Source of the DNA: Alkalinema pantanalense
Lineage (GTDB): Bacteria; Cyanobacteriota; Cyanobacteriia; Leptolyngbyales; Leptolyngbyaceae
Length of the DNA: 64,000 bases
Direction of reading: 5' to 3'
Assembly: GCF_050753345.1 (NCBI RefSeq)
Contig: NZ_JBLZFX010000013.1
Coordinates: 1 to 64,000 of the forward strand
Below the pieces are notes generated by a model, which had not been told where the DNA came from, made no database searches, and worked only from the letters and a program-made list of their open reading frames with translations. Shown here one piece after another: positions 54,646-63,304 of the stretch. The translations under genes and the position numbers were made by a program. Within the stretch, counting starts at the first letter, position 1. Each line of letters begins with the position of its first letter.

Positions 54646-55950
54646 TTAAATCTTCTTCCCTAACAACTGGCGCGTTTCCTGGGCTGCCAATTTCAGGGCC
54701 TGGTCGGGAGGTATGCGTTTGCTCAAGGCCCCACTGAGGTAGCGCTGGAGAATATCAGAAGCTTGGGCATACTGGGCGATCGGAGGCCGCAACACTGCCG
54801 ATTCCAACACCGTTAGCATGGATGGGAAAAAGGGATATTTCTGCAAAATTTCGGCATCTTGGTACAGCGATCGGTGGGTGGGGAGGTAACCATAGGACAG
54901 GGCGATTTGTTTTTGTGCCCTGGGACTGCATAACTGTTGCACCGCTTGCCATGCGGCTTCGGGATGGCGGGTCGATTTGGCAATGCCCCAGCCCCAACCG
55001 CCCAAGCAGCCTGCACTGGCAAATCCCGGCGCGTGTACCATGGGTTTGATTGCAATGTTGCCGCGCACGGGGGAATCAGCGGCATTGGCCAACGGCCAGA
55101 CGTAGGGCCAGTTTCGCAGGAAGAGCGCATCCCCGTTTTGGAACATGCGACGGGTTTCTTCCTCTTGATAGGTCGTGACTCCGGGCGGCGCAATTCCAGC
55201 CGCGATCGTATCAGCCAAGAACTGTAGTGCATTCAGCGCCTCGGGTCGATCGAGGCCCACCTCTTGCGTTTCCGGGTTGACCCAAAAGCCCCCATGCCCC
55301 GCCAACACCTCAACAAACATAGCGGGCAGCCCTTCATACTGGCGTCCCTGCCAAAGATAGCCCCACCGCACTTTTTGTTGAGTTTGCAGCTCTTGAGCAA
55401 TTTTGATTAATTCCAGCGTCGTCTCCGGCGGTTGATAGCCCGCTGCCGTCAGCAAATCCTTGCGGTAGAACAACATCCCGGCATCCGTCCGCGCGGGCAG
55501 GCGATACAGTCCCCCTGCGTAGCGCCCCCCCGCCACATCGGCTTTGAGAAAATCGGCCAAATCAGCCTCGGAGAGACGATCGGAGAGATCTAACAGCCAC
55601 CCCGCCGCCGCAAACTTCGGCACCCAGACGATATCCATGAAAATTAAATCGTAGGGGGACTCGCCCAACAAAAAGGCTGAAGTGTAGAGATCTTCCACCA
55701 AATTAGTGGCTGTTGGCCCTTCAATAATCTTGATGCGAATCTTAGATTGTTCAGCTTCCCACTGATCAATAACAGGCTTCCAGGTGGGAATTTCCTGGGC
55801 TCCGATCATGACGGTGAGTTCGATCGCCCCTGTAGCGGTATTTTTGGGAATCGATCGTGGGGATTGTTGGCAGGCTTGGGTCACCCAGCCCAGTCCCAAA
55901 GCCGCCCAACTGAGGAATCTTCGGCGAGTGGGCAATTGCAAATGTTTCAT
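54646..55950 (-). CDS. Sugar-type ABC importer binding lipoprotein with Tat-like signal
   Basis: 434 residues, solute-binding protein family 1. The N-terminus MKHLQLPTRRRFLSWAALGL carries a twin-arginine motif (TRRRFLS), and the hydrophobic part ends in a lipobox-like VTQAC (Cys about 27). Such a pairing suggests export folded through the Tat path and then lipid anchoring. Binding-protein landmarks: SPYDLIFMDIVWVPKFAAAG, RLPARTDAGMLFYRKDLL, and FLRNWPYVWPLANA with aromatic residues likely to stack on sugar. It is the first gene of the importer operon. By pattern it may be a GgtB- or trehalose/maltose-type protein, but this is inference. Confidence 0.9.
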   Translation of the reverse strand: MKHLQLPTRRRFLSWAALGLGWVTQACQQSPRSIPKNTATGAIELTVMIGAQEIPTWKPVIDQWEAEQSKIRIKIIEGPTATNLVEDLYTSAFLLGESPYDLIFMDIVWVPKFAAAGWLLDLSDRLSEADLADFLKADVAGGRYAGGLYRLPARTDAGMLFYRKDLLTAAGYQPPETTLELIKIAQELQTQQKVRWGYLWQGRQYEGLPAMFVEVLAGHGGFWVNPETQEVGLDRPEALNALQFLADTIAAGIAPPGVTTYQEEETRRMFQNGDALFLRNWPYVWPLANAADSPVRGNIAIKPMVHAPGFASAGCLGGWGWGIAKSTRHPEAAWQAVQQLCSPRAQKQIALSYGYLPTHRSLYQDAEILQKYPFFPSMLTVLESAVLRPPIAQYAQASDILQRYLSGALSKRIPPDQALKLAAQETRQLLGKKI

Positions 55951-55979
55951 CGTGCAAACCGCCGTCTAAACAGCGATGC

Positions 55980-56015
55980 AAACAGCAAGCGATTTAAAAA
56001 CAGCAAACGATTTAA
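55980..56015. repeat. 18-bp tandem duplication (2 units, one difference)
   Basis: aaacagcaagcgatttaa / aaacagcaaacgatttaa, in the leader upstream of the binding-protein gene. Confidence 0.85.
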
Positions 56016-56092
56016 AGTGATATCAAAACAAACGAGTTGGCATTAACAGTCGATCGGCAATTGACACGATCGCCCACCCATGGGATGCCAAC

Positions 56093-56120
56093 AAAAAAGC
56101 TGGAGCGCATAGACTCCAGC
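56093..56120 (-). terminator. Intrinsic terminator of psaK
   Basis: On the minus strand: stem gctggag / ctccagc with an 8-base loop, followed by six T. It lies about 50 bp after the psaK stop. Confidence 0.9.
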
Positions 56121-56169
56121 CCGTGAGACATCAGAAGCAGAGGACTTGAAACTGCAAACCCAGGGCGTC

Positions 56170-56430
56170 TTACAGCGCACCCACGTAGGCTAGACCTAAA
56201 ATTGCGCCAGCTCCCAGGATATGACCCAAGCTGGTCACACCAAGCATTGCACCATGGCTCATGCCACCAAAGAACTGGTCAGCGGAGGGCAGCCCCAGAC
56301 CAACATTTTTTTGTTGAATCGTGTATTTCCCGATCGCAATCGCCAGAATATTGCACAGGATCATGACAACTGCAACTTTGGGGCTCCATTCCACTGTGCG
56401 AGCAACAGCGAGTAAGGTTGTGGTAACCAA
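56170..56430 (-). CDS. psaK: Photosystem I reaction centre subunit PsaK
   Basis: 86 residues with two membrane segments: KVAVVMILCNILAIAIGKYT (about 18-37) and SLGHILGAGAILGLAYVGAL (C-terminal). It binds chlorophyll at the edge of photosystem I. Conserved WSPKVAVVMILCNILAIAIG and LGHILGAGAILGL are diagnostic. The frame is open back to an ATG at 56490, but this would add a basic 20-residue piece not known in PsaK; TTG 56430-56428 has AAGGAGA 6-7 bases upstream and gives the normal family length, so a TTG start is chosen. A terminator follows at 56093-56120; a monocistronic gene. Confidence 0.93.
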   Translation of the reverse strand: MVTTTLLAVARTVEWSPKVAVVMILCNILAIAIGKYTIQQKNVGLGLPSADQFFGGMSHGAMLGVTSLGHILGAGAILGLAYVGAL

Positions 56431-56618
56431 GGTGTGTCTCCTTCTTTTTGTTAACGCGTGGAAATCTTTATGTACCAAGCATTCTTCCAAAAAAAGCTAG
56501 CATCGTCCCGCGTTCGCAGCAATTGTTAACGTTTAGCAAAAAGTTTTGTTACATAACGTTTTATCCATTGCAATGGATCTATCTACTTCTTCACTCGGGG
56601 GATCGCTGATGAGTTACC

Positions 56619-57302
56619 TTAGGTTGCCGATAAAAGCCGCAAAATCTGGTTGCCACCCCGCTGAAACTCATAGGGGACGGTCTGAATCTTCAGGGTATAG
56701 CCGATCGCCTGGAAATGCTCAATTACAGGATCCACATAGGGCGATCGCTCCCCCGTCATATTCATTAACAATGGAAAGATGCGGACATCGGGAGCCAGCC
56801 GACACATTTCGGTAATGGCGGCGATGTGGAAATCTAAGGATAAATGCTCCGAATAGGTAAATAGCAGGTGCGAGGAAATAGCTAAGTCAAAGGCGCGATC
56901 GGGAAAGGGCAATTGAGGCAAAGCTTCCTGACGATAGCGTCCCGCCAGGAGCCCCTGGGGAAAGTCAGCCAAAAACGTCTGCATCGCCGTTAGGCGAATC
57001 CGCAAGAGCTCGTCCAGGGTATCGATCCCCGTCCAGACGAACTTTTCGCGGTTGGCCTCCACACTTTTAACAATTTGCGGCACAGCTTCATCAATCCGCT
57101 GGGCAATTTGCTCAGCAGAAAACTGGTACACCGGATCACAGGACACCACCCGTTTACCTAGGGCGGTCATCTCCGCGTTAAAACTGGCTGGCCCGCCGGC
57201 ACAATCGAGAATTTGCAGATCCAACTCTGCCTGGGTTAGCCCAAACATTTCTCGGTATTCCTGAAGCGATCGGCCCCAGGGTAAAACTTGCTCTAGACGC
57301 AT
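56619..57302 (-). CDS. SAM-dependent methyltransferase-like protein
   Basis: 227 residues. The class I methyltransferase core is visible: motif I ILDCAGGPASFNAEM (about 31-45), acidic end of the second strand VVSCDPVY (about 51-58), and motif IV FDLAISSHLLFTYSE (about 138-152). The order and spacing fit, though motif I has D-C-A-G-G-P in place of the common D-x-G-x-G. The substrate is unknown. The N-terminus VLPWGRSLQEYREMFGLTQ resembles a small conserved family in cyanobacteria. It lies between psaK and tRNA-Ser. Confidence 0.7.
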   Translation of the reverse strand: MRLEQVLPWGRSLQEYREMFGLTQAELDLQILDCAGGPASFNAEMTALGKRVVSCDPVYQFSAEQIAQRIDEAVPQIVKSVEANREKFVWTGIDTLDELLRIRLTAMQTFLADFPQGLLAGRYRQEALPQLPFPDRAFDLAISSHLLFTYSEHLSLDFHIAAITEMCRLAPDVRIFPLLMNMTGERSPYVDPVIEHFQAIGYTLKIQTVPYEFQRGGNQILRLLSAT

Positions 57303-57364
57303 AAAGGATATGAACCTACCAGCGACTTTAATGAAATTGAATTAACTTTTTTGACTAACCTTAA

Positions 57365-57449
57365 CGGAGAGGGGGGGATTCGAACCCCCGTTAGGTTTCC
57401 CTAAAACGCATTTCGAGTGCGCCGCATTCAACCGCTCTGCCACCTCTCC
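57365..57449 (-). tRNA. tRNA-Ser (anticodon CGA)
   Basis: 85 nucleotides on the minus strand, without encoded CCA. The 7-bp acceptor stem is ggagagg / cctctcc. The anticodon loop ctcgaaa gives CGA (57415-57413). A long variable arm (about 14 bases) marks a class II tRNA, and the T loop reads ggttcgaatcc. It decodes UCG serine codons. Confidence 0.96.
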
Positions 57450-57566
57450 AATCGCGCTATGCTAATCGCGTTATTCAGTTGATTTGACCTGAGTTCGATC
57501 GCTAATTTGAAGCTAAACATTCGCACCAAAAGTAGCGACCCGAACGAGTCAACTCCTCCTACTATA

Positions 57567-59861
57567 CTACAGCGACGCCCATTCAGTTCTATCTGTCGAA
57601 AAAGTTGTGACTAATCCTGTGTCAGGTTGCCACCGTAGCGCACCTTGCTGGGGCAGCCAATGCAGTCTGACTTTTTGGGTTTTGAGCGTATATTCCACCT
57701 GGGGATGTAGCCGTTTGCCATGGGCGATCGCGGCTTGGAGGTTCCATTGCTGCAACCAAGTGTCGGGAATGGCTCCCCCTGACCACCAGAGAATCGGTTG
57801 TCGCGGTTGGGAGGCTGGGGGAATTACGAGAGGATCCAAAACTGGGGATGGGCTGGATGATTTGGCAGTGGATTGAGGAGCCGCTTTTGCCAGCGATCGG
57901 CTTAGCAACCAAGGTTGATCCCGAATCATCAACGTGAGTCCTGCCGCCTGGGATTGCATTCCCATTTGACCAAATGTGTAATGAGAATTCGCTGCAAGGG
58001 GAAGTAATTGTGTTTTCTGTAACTGTTTTGTGATGGTAGGCGCGATCGTAGAAACCATGGCAGGCTCAACGTACAAATTACGCACTGCAATATTTTTGCG
58101 CAGGGCAGCCCAGCCGTTGGGGTCAGGCTTTTGCAGGGCGATCGCCCAATCGATTTGATTAATGCCCTGGCTTTGCAGGTAGGGAACAACGGTCATTTCC
58201 GCCGTAGCCGCATCCCCGGAATTCACGAGTAACACCTTGCCCCGATCCTGAACCACCAAAACCGCTTGGGGACTCGTCGCCAAAGCCGTGACCTGAGTCA
58301 GTTGGGCCTGATATTGCCATGCGGGTAAAAAGATCATCGCCAAACCTGCCAGGAAAAAGGCCCAGCCATGGCGTCGCAAACTGGGTCTTAGCCACAGCAA
58401 CGCGATCGTGCCATAGAGGGCCAGCATCAGCACCAACGGAACGGTTCCCACTGCAATGTTGTTGCCCGGAAGTTGGCTAAAGCCATGGACGATCGCGAGT
58501 AAGGCCAAAACTGGATAATGCAAAAGCCAAGCGGTTGCACTGCCCGCCAGTGGATAGACAACAGCACACAAGGCACTCACCATTCCCCCTAAGCTAATAA
58601 TGGAAATGAAAATAGTGGTGAGAACATTAGCAAGAATGCTATAGGGAGAGACGAGCCCAAAGGTGTGCAACTGTAAGGGAATCGTCCAGAGATAGGCGGA
58701 GATCGGAACGGCGATAGCAGGTGTAATTTGACTGGGGATCCAATCGAGCCATTTCGTTAGCGGTGGAACGGTAACCAGTAAGCCCAACGTGGCCAATACG
58801 CTGAGTTGAAAGCCTAGATCCCAGATCCACAATGGATTAATCAAAAGTAATAGCGTGGCGGACAGGAGCAACGAGCCGATCGGTTTAACCTGTCGTTCCA
58901 AACCCATGCCGACCAGTACCGCCGCCCCCATGACCACCGCCCGAAGAATGGCCGGTTGCACTCCAGCCAAACCCAGAAAGATCGCCAGGGCCAGTCCCCC
59001 CGCAATCACCTGGGTTCTCACGGAGAAGCGTTGGGTTAAGGCCAGCACAACGCCCAGGATGAGCGAAGTTTGAAAGCCCGAGGCAGCCAACGCATGGGAC
59101 AATCCCGCACGGCGAAAGTCCTCTTTGACCGTCGTGGGCAAGTCTACGGCTTTTCCCCCGAGGACCATGGCACTCACCAATTCGCCTTCGGGCTTGGGCA
59201 ACCAGGCGGTTTGCGATCGCACAATCCGTTGGCGGATCTGCCACAGCCCCCACTTGGGTTGCTGGCCGGGAGGAATTTGAATGCTTTCACCCCGTAATCC
59301 AGCAAAGCTGCCTTCCTGCGCCAGATATTGCTGGAAATCGAAGGCTCCGGGATTCTTGGCCGCTTGGGGCAGGTAGAGTTTTCCAGTCAGCGTGATCTGC
59401 TCGCCGGGAAATAAATCTTGGCCTAAATTGGCTGCCACGGTGACGTAGAGTTTGCCCCGCGCCTGGGATGGGTCGGTACTAAGTTGTAGGCCCTTGGGAT
59501 CCAAGCGCTGTACCTGGAGCCAAATTTGCCGCCGATCACTGCGGGTCAGTCGGGGGGATGACTGCACGATGCCCTGCACGGCGACCGATCGATCCGTCAA
59601 CGCAGGAACAAAGCGGCTGATGTCATGGGTTCCCGGTTGGGGAATGCGAAACTGGTACCAAAGGCTGGCAAGCAAGGCGACACAGCCCGCAACGATCAGG
59701 TGTTTACGGCTGAGGCTGGGAAATTTCACGCGCGATCGCCAAGTCGGATAAGTGATCGCCGCAAGGCCCAGCAACACAGGACCGATCGCGATTCCCCAGG
59801 GAATGGCCATGGCCAACAAACCCAGAATATAAGCAAGACAAATGAATGCCATCCCTGACAT
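57567..59861 (-). CDS. comEC: ComEC/Rec2-family DNA-uptake channel protein
   Basis: About 764 residues from ATG 59861 (a TTG three codons earlier is also open). It forms the inner-membrane channel for single-stranded DNA in natural transformation. The N-terminal hydrophobic segments are followed by an OB-like soluble domain (VQGIVQSSPRLTRSDRRQIW, LFPGEQITLTGKLYLP). The competence domain has LVSAMVLGGKAVDLP, GLSHALAASGFQTSLILGVV and many hydrophobic helices (about 240-500). The C-terminal part should be a metallo-beta-lactamase-like domain, but the metal motif T-H-x-D-x-D-H is replaced by LQKPDPNG (about 580), so this domain appears non-catalytic. DNA-uptake function is inferred from the family. 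Confidence 0.85.
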   Translation of the reverse strand: MSGMAFICLAYILGLLAMAIPWGIAIGPVLLGLAAITYPTWRSRVKFPSLSRKHLIVAGCVALLASLWYQFRIPQPGTHDISRFVPALTDRSVAVQGIVQSSPRLTRSDRRQIWLQVQRLDPKGLQLSTDPSQARGKLYVTVAANLGQDLFPGEQITLTGKLYLPQAAKNPGAFDFQQYLAQEGSFAGLRGESIQIPPGQQPKWGLWQIRQRIVRSQTAWLPKPEGELVSAMVLGGKAVDLPTTVKEDFRRAGLSHALAASGFQTSLILGVVLALTQRFSVRTQVIAGGLALAIFLGLAGVQPAILRAVVMGAAVLVGMGLERQVKPIGSLLLSATLLLLINPLWIWDLGFQLSVLATLGLLVTVPPLTKWLDWIPSQITPAIAVPISAYLWTIPLQLHTFGLVSPYSILANVLTTIFISIISLGGMVSALCAVVYPLAGSATAWLLHYPVLALLAIVHGFSQLPGNNIAVGTVPLVLMLALYGTIALLWLRPSLRRHGWAFFLAGLAMIFLPAWQYQAQLTQVTALATSPQAVLVVQDRGKVLLVNSGDAATAEMTVVPYLQSQGINQIDWAIALQKPDPNGWAALRKNIAVRNLYVEPAMVSTIAPTITKQLQKTQLLPLAANSHYTFGQMGMQSQAAGLTLMIRDQPWLLSRSLAKAAPQSTAKSSSPSPVLDPLVIPPASQPRQPILWWSGGAIPDTWLQQWNLQAAIAHGKRLHPQVEYTLKTQKVRLHWLPQQGALRWQPDTGLVTTFSTDRTEWASL

Positions 59862-59990
59862 GATGACCAACTCGCCCCTGCGCGGATGATAAATGCTAGG
59901 TTCAGAGTGCCCTTAGGAACGGGGAACTTTGCTATTGCCAAACTGACTGACTTGCAGGATCAGGGAATGTTATGAAAGCATGTCAGCAAC

Positions 59991-60015
59991 AAAAAAGGTA
60001 GGGAATTTCCCTACC
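59991..60015 (-). terminator. Intrinsic terminator, probably of the purA/rplY unit
   Basis: On the minus strand: stem ggtaggg / ccctacc, short AT loop, followed by six T. It lies about 205 bp after the rplY stop, with the MITE-like element in between. Confidence 0.85.
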
Positions 60016-60066
60016 TCACCTTATGCATTGTTTATACCAAATCAACTTGTGATTGCAACCCATAAC

Positions 60067-60151
60067 GATCCCCCTAAATCCCCCTTATTAAGGGGGACTT
60101 TGAAAGAACTTGGCTGAATTCCCCCCTTATTAAGGGGGGCTAGGGGGGATC
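60067..60151. mobile_element. MITE-like palindromic element
   Basis: 85 bp. Two roughly 31-bp inverted arms, the left starting gatccccctaaatccccc and the right ending ggctaggggggatc, and each arm is itself a palindrome around ccttattaagg. There is no coding capacity. C/G-rich elements of this shape recur in many cyanobacterial genomes (general knowledge). Flanking target duplication was not identified. Confidence 0.7.
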
Positions 60152-60219
60152 GGATGTGTAGCATTGATTAATTAATTGGGTATTCGTTAGCCAGCGCATT
60201 AAGCTAGCTGACTATTCCA

Positions 60220-60519
60220 TTAGCCCTTTGCAGAGAAGAAGCTGATGTGGTACAGGCTACCTTTCCAAGGGTGGGCTTGCACTTCTTGGATTTTTGCGCC
60301 GGTCGTCCAGTTCATGTCGGGAACCTTCAGTTCTACCGTTGCGCCTCTGCCGGCATCCCGGATGAGGAACTCAGCCTCTTTTTGGTTCACAACCAATTGC
60401 ACGGATTCCGTACCATTGTGGCCGTAAACCGTTGCGGGAATTTGACCATTGCGACGCAGGGCATTGGGTTTGCTGCCTTCGGGACGCTTGCTTGCTTCGA
60501 TCGAAAATTTCAGTGCCAT
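60220..60519 (-). CDS. rplY: 50S ribosomal protein L25 (short form)
   Basis: 99 residues. Binds 5S rRNA. Recognisable parts: FSIEASKRPEGSKPNALRRN, GQIPATVYGHNGTESVQLVV, then FLIRDAGRGATVELKVPDMN and VQAHPWKGSLYHISFFSAKG. This is the short L25 without the Ctc C-terminal domain, as usual in cyanobacteria. It lies 94 bp downstream of purA on the same strand and may be co-transcribed. Confidence 0.93.
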   Translation of the reverse strand: MALKFSIEASKRPEGSKPNALRRNGQIPATVYGHNGTESVQLVVNQKEAEFLIRDAGRGATVELKVPDMNWTTGAKIQEVQAHPWKGSLYHISFFSAKG

Positions 60520-60613
60520 GACTCGGTTCTCGTGTTGTTCTCAGGGATGTTTTTCAGGGATAGATCGGGCATGAACCCAAACGATTCAGATTCAGCCCGG
60601 CGCATTCAGTCCC

Positions 60614-61963
60614 TTAGCTGCTTGCGCTAACCTCCAACTGAGGTGCGCCATTTTCATAGAGCAGTGCCCGCTTCGGCCCGTGAATCGGATCTTCCACGAT
60701 AATGGTTTGATCTCGACTTGCGCCCAGGGAAACGATCGCGATCGGCACAGCCATCAATTCTGCCAGAAACTTGAGGTAATCGAGCGCCTGCTGGGGCAAA
60801 TCCTCAAGACTGCGGCAGTCTTCCGTGGACTGTTTCCAACCGGGAACAGTCTCGTAGATCGGTTTGCACTGGGCAAACTGCTTGGCGTTGGTGGGGAAAT
60901 GGTCGCAGCGCTGGCCATCGATTTCGTAGGCCACACACACTTTGATTTCATCCAACGTATCCAGGACATCTAGCTTGGTAATCGCTAGACAATCCAAGCC
61001 ATTAATCCGCACGGCATAGCGACCAATCACCGCATCAAACCAGCCGCAGCGGCGACGGCGACCCGTGGTGGTGCCAAATTCTGCTCCGCGATCGCAGAGC
61101 AGTTCACCCACATCGCCATCCAATTCTGTGGGGAAGGGGCCTTCACCGACACGGGTGGTGTAGGCTTTAGCGACCCCGATGACGCGATCGATGATGGTTG
61201 GGCCTACTCCCGCACCGACGCAAGCACCACCGGCCACCGGGTTGGAGGAGGTGACGTAGGGGTAGGTGCCGTGGTCTAAGTCCAGCAGGGTGCCCTGTGC
61301 GCCTTCAAACAGGATGTTGCGCTTTTGTTGGACGGCTTCCGCGATCGTGAGGGAGCTATCAACAACATGGGGGCGCAGGCGATCGGCATAGGCCAGATAT
61401 TCCTGAATGACTTCTTCGGGATCCAGCGGTGGCAGGTCATAGAGCTTTTCCAGCAGGACATTTTTGCTGGCGACGGCCCACCGAACTTGCTCCTTAAAGG
61501 ATTCCGCATCCATCAGGTCAACCACCCGCACACCGCTCCGTTCGGATTTGTCGGCGTAGGTGGGGCCAATCCCCCGCCCGGTGGTGCCAATCTTATGACT
61601 GCCCCGCCGTTCTTCCGCCGCCCGATCGAGAATGCGGTGGTAGGGCATGGTGACATGGGCCGTTTCCGAGATCATGAGATTCTCAGCGGAAATACCCAAG
61701 GTGACGAGCTGATCCAACTCTTCGATCAGCACTTTCGGATCGATTACGGTACCACTCCCGATAATGCAATCCGTGTCTGGATACAGGATGCCAGACGGAA
61801 TGAGATGTAACTTGAAGGTCTGATCCTTGACCACAACTGTGTGCCCAGCGTTCACGCCACCTTGATACCGGACGACGACATCCGCCGACTTGCTCAGCAG
61901 ATCGGTGATCTTTCCCTTCCCTTCATCGCCCCACTGGGCACCAATTACTACTACGTTAGCCAA
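60614..61963 (-). CDS. purA: Adenylosuccinate synthetase
   Basis: 449 residues. Makes adenylosuccinate from IMP, aspartate and GTP (first step to AMP). The start MANVVVIGAQWGDEGKGKIT contains the GTP-binding loop with the catalytic Asp. Other hallmarks are VVRYQGGVNAGHTVVV, SGTVIDPKVLIEEL, GTTGRGIGPTYADK, ILFEGAQGTLLDLDHGTYPY, and TTGRRRRCGWFDAV. The length is as expected, with an about 20-residue C-terminal extension (VEDPIHGPKRALLYE). Confidence 0.97.
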   Translation of the reverse strand: MANVVVIGAQWGDEGKGKITDLLSKSADVVVRYQGGVNAGHTVVVKDQTFKLHLIPSGILYPDTDCIIGSGTVIDPKVLIEELDQLVTLGISAENLMISETAHVTMPYHRILDRAAEERRGSHKIGTTGRGIGPTYADKSERSGVRVVDLMDAESFKEQVRWAVASKNVLLEKLYDLPPLDPEEVIQEYLAYADRLRPHVVDSSLTIAEAVQQKRNILFEGAQGTLLDLDHGTYPYVTSSNPVAGGACVGAGVGPTIIDRVIGVAKAYTTRVGEGPFPTELDGDVGELLCDRGAEFGTTTGRRRRCGWFDAVIGRYAVRINGLDCLAITKLDVLDTLDEIKVCVAYEIDGQRCDHFPTNAKQFAQCKPIYETVPGWKQSTEDCRSLEDLPQQALDYLKFLAELMAVPIAIVSLGASRDQTIIVEDPIHGPKRALLYENGAPQLEVSASS

Positions 61964-62088
61964 GGGATTTCAAAACAATGGTAGAGTTTTCAACAATCTC
62001 CCATTATCATCAGTAAACGGAACGGGTGTCAACCACTCGATCCTTCTTGGTGGAGAATTGGGTGGCAAAGCTGTGAAATCCTTACTAA

Positions 62089-62112
62089 CAGCGATTCCCA
62101 CAGCGATTCCCA
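62089..62112. repeat. 12-bp tandem duplication (2 units)
   Basis: cagcgattccca twice, between the divergent purA and ilvE starts. Confidence 0.85.
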
Positions 62113-62167
62113 GCTAACAGCCATTCCGATTTGACTACCCGACCATCGCATCTGAGTGCTAACTCCT

Positions 62168-63082
62168 ATGGATAATTTTCTGCCGATCGCCTACTTCAAA
62201 AATCAATTTGTCCCCTTTGAGCAGGCGAATCTTTCGATCGCGACCCATGCACTCCACTATGGAACGGGTGCCTTTGGCGGTCTGCGGGGAATTCCGGATC
62301 CGGCTAATCCGAATCAAGTGTTGCTGTTTCGTCTCGATCGCCATGCTAAGCGGCTGAGTAACAGTGCAAAGCTATTAAATTTCGATCTGCCTGCGGACAA
62401 GATCCAGGCGGTGATTACGGATTTTGTTAAGCAAAATAAGCCGAAGGTGTCGTTTTATCTACGGCCTTTTGTCTACACGTCGGGGTTGGGAATTGCGCCC
62501 CGGCTGCACAAGATTGAGAAGGACTTTTTTGTTTACGGGATTGAGTTGGGGGATTACCTGTCTCCCGAGGGTGTAAGTTGCCGGATTAGTTCTTGGTGCC
62601 GCCAGGAAGACCGGAGTTTGCCGCTGCGGGGCAAGATTAGTGGGGCGTATATTACGTCATCCTTGGCGAAGACGGAGGCGGTGGAGTCGGGCTTTGATGA
62701 GGCGATTCTGCTGAACTCGAGCGGTAAGGTGAGTGAAGCGTCGGGGATGAATGTGTTTATTGTGCGCAATGGCACGATTATTACGCCGGGTTTTGAGCAG
62801 GACATTCTGGAAGGAATTACGCGGGATAGTGTGTTGACGATCGCGCGGGATTTGGGGATTCCGGTGGTGGAGCGTCCGGTGGATAAGTCGGAGTTGTTTA
62901 TTGCGGATGAGGTGTTCTTGAGTGGAACGGCGGCGAAGGTGACGCCAGTGAAGCAGGTGGAAACTTACCATTTGCCGCAGGAACGCCCGATTACGGATGC
63001 ATTGCGGGAGAAGGTTACGGCGATTACTGAAAATCGCGATGCGAAGTATCAAGATTGGGTGTTTCCGATCGCGTTTGACTAA
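62168..63082 (+). CDS. ilvE: Branched-chain amino acid aminotransferase
   Basis: 304 residues from ATG 62168 (MDNFLPIAYFKNQF); a GTG four codons upstream is open. Fold type IV PLP enzyme for the last step of Leu, Ile and Val synthesis. Landmarks: ATHALHYGTGAFGGLRG (about 26-41), YLRPFVYTSGLGI, PLP lysine K156 in LRGKISGAYITSS, E190 in KVSEASGMNVFIV, LEGITRDSVLTIARDLGI, and FLSGTAAKVTPV at the C-terminal PLP-phosphate site. This matches the cyanobacterial/D-amino-acid-type short IlvE. A terminator follows at 63134-63171. Confidence 0.93.
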   Translation: MDNFLPIAYFKNQFVPFEQANLSIATHALHYGTGAFGGLRGIPDPANPNQVLLFRLDRHAKRLSNSAKLLNFDLPADKIQAVITDFVKQNKPKVSFYLRPFVYTSGLGIAPRLHKIEKDFFVYGIELGDYLSPEGVSCRISSWCRQEDRSLPLRGKISGAYITSSLAKTEAVESGFDEAILLNSSGKVSEASGMNVFIVRNGTIITPGFEQDILEGITRDSVLTIARDLGIPVVERPVDKSELFIADEVFLSGTAAKVTPVKQVETYHLPQERPITDALREKVTAITENRDAKYQDWVFPIAFD

Positions 63083-63133
63083 GTGTTTTAGTTGTTTAGT
63101 GTTAACTGTTTGACAGTTTAATGATTTCTGTTT

Positions 63134-63171
63134 CCCGATCGTGTGTTTTTTGAATGCGTGATCGGGTTTTT
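63134..63171 (+). terminator. Intrinsic terminator of ilvE
   Basis: Stem cccgatc / gatcggg (63134-63140, 63160-63166) with five T after it, about 50 bp past the ilvE stop. Confidence 0.8.
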
Positions 63172-63263
63172 AGTAGTTATCTAAAGTCGATCGGGGAGGT
63201 GAGATCTGAAGGGAAGGATTTAGTGGACTTACTGCAATAGCGATGAAGTCTGAACTCGCTTTT

Positions 63264-63304
63264 GGAGGATGGAGGATGGCTGAAGTTTTGAGTTTTGAGT
63301 TTTG
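63264..63304. repeat. Two heptamer tandem repeats at a gene start
   Basis: ggaggat x2 (63264-63277), which carries the ribosome-binding site and overlaps the ATG, and agttttg x3 (63284-63304) inside the first codons of the small gene that follows. Heptamer tandem repeats are known in cyanobacteria as STRR. Confidence 0.9.

Larger units (their letters stand above)
59862..60219. other. 358-bp region with terminator and MITE-like element
   Basis: Between comEC and rplY. Holds a minus-strand terminator (59991-60015) and a palindromic element (60067-60151). No gene seen. Confidence 0.75.
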
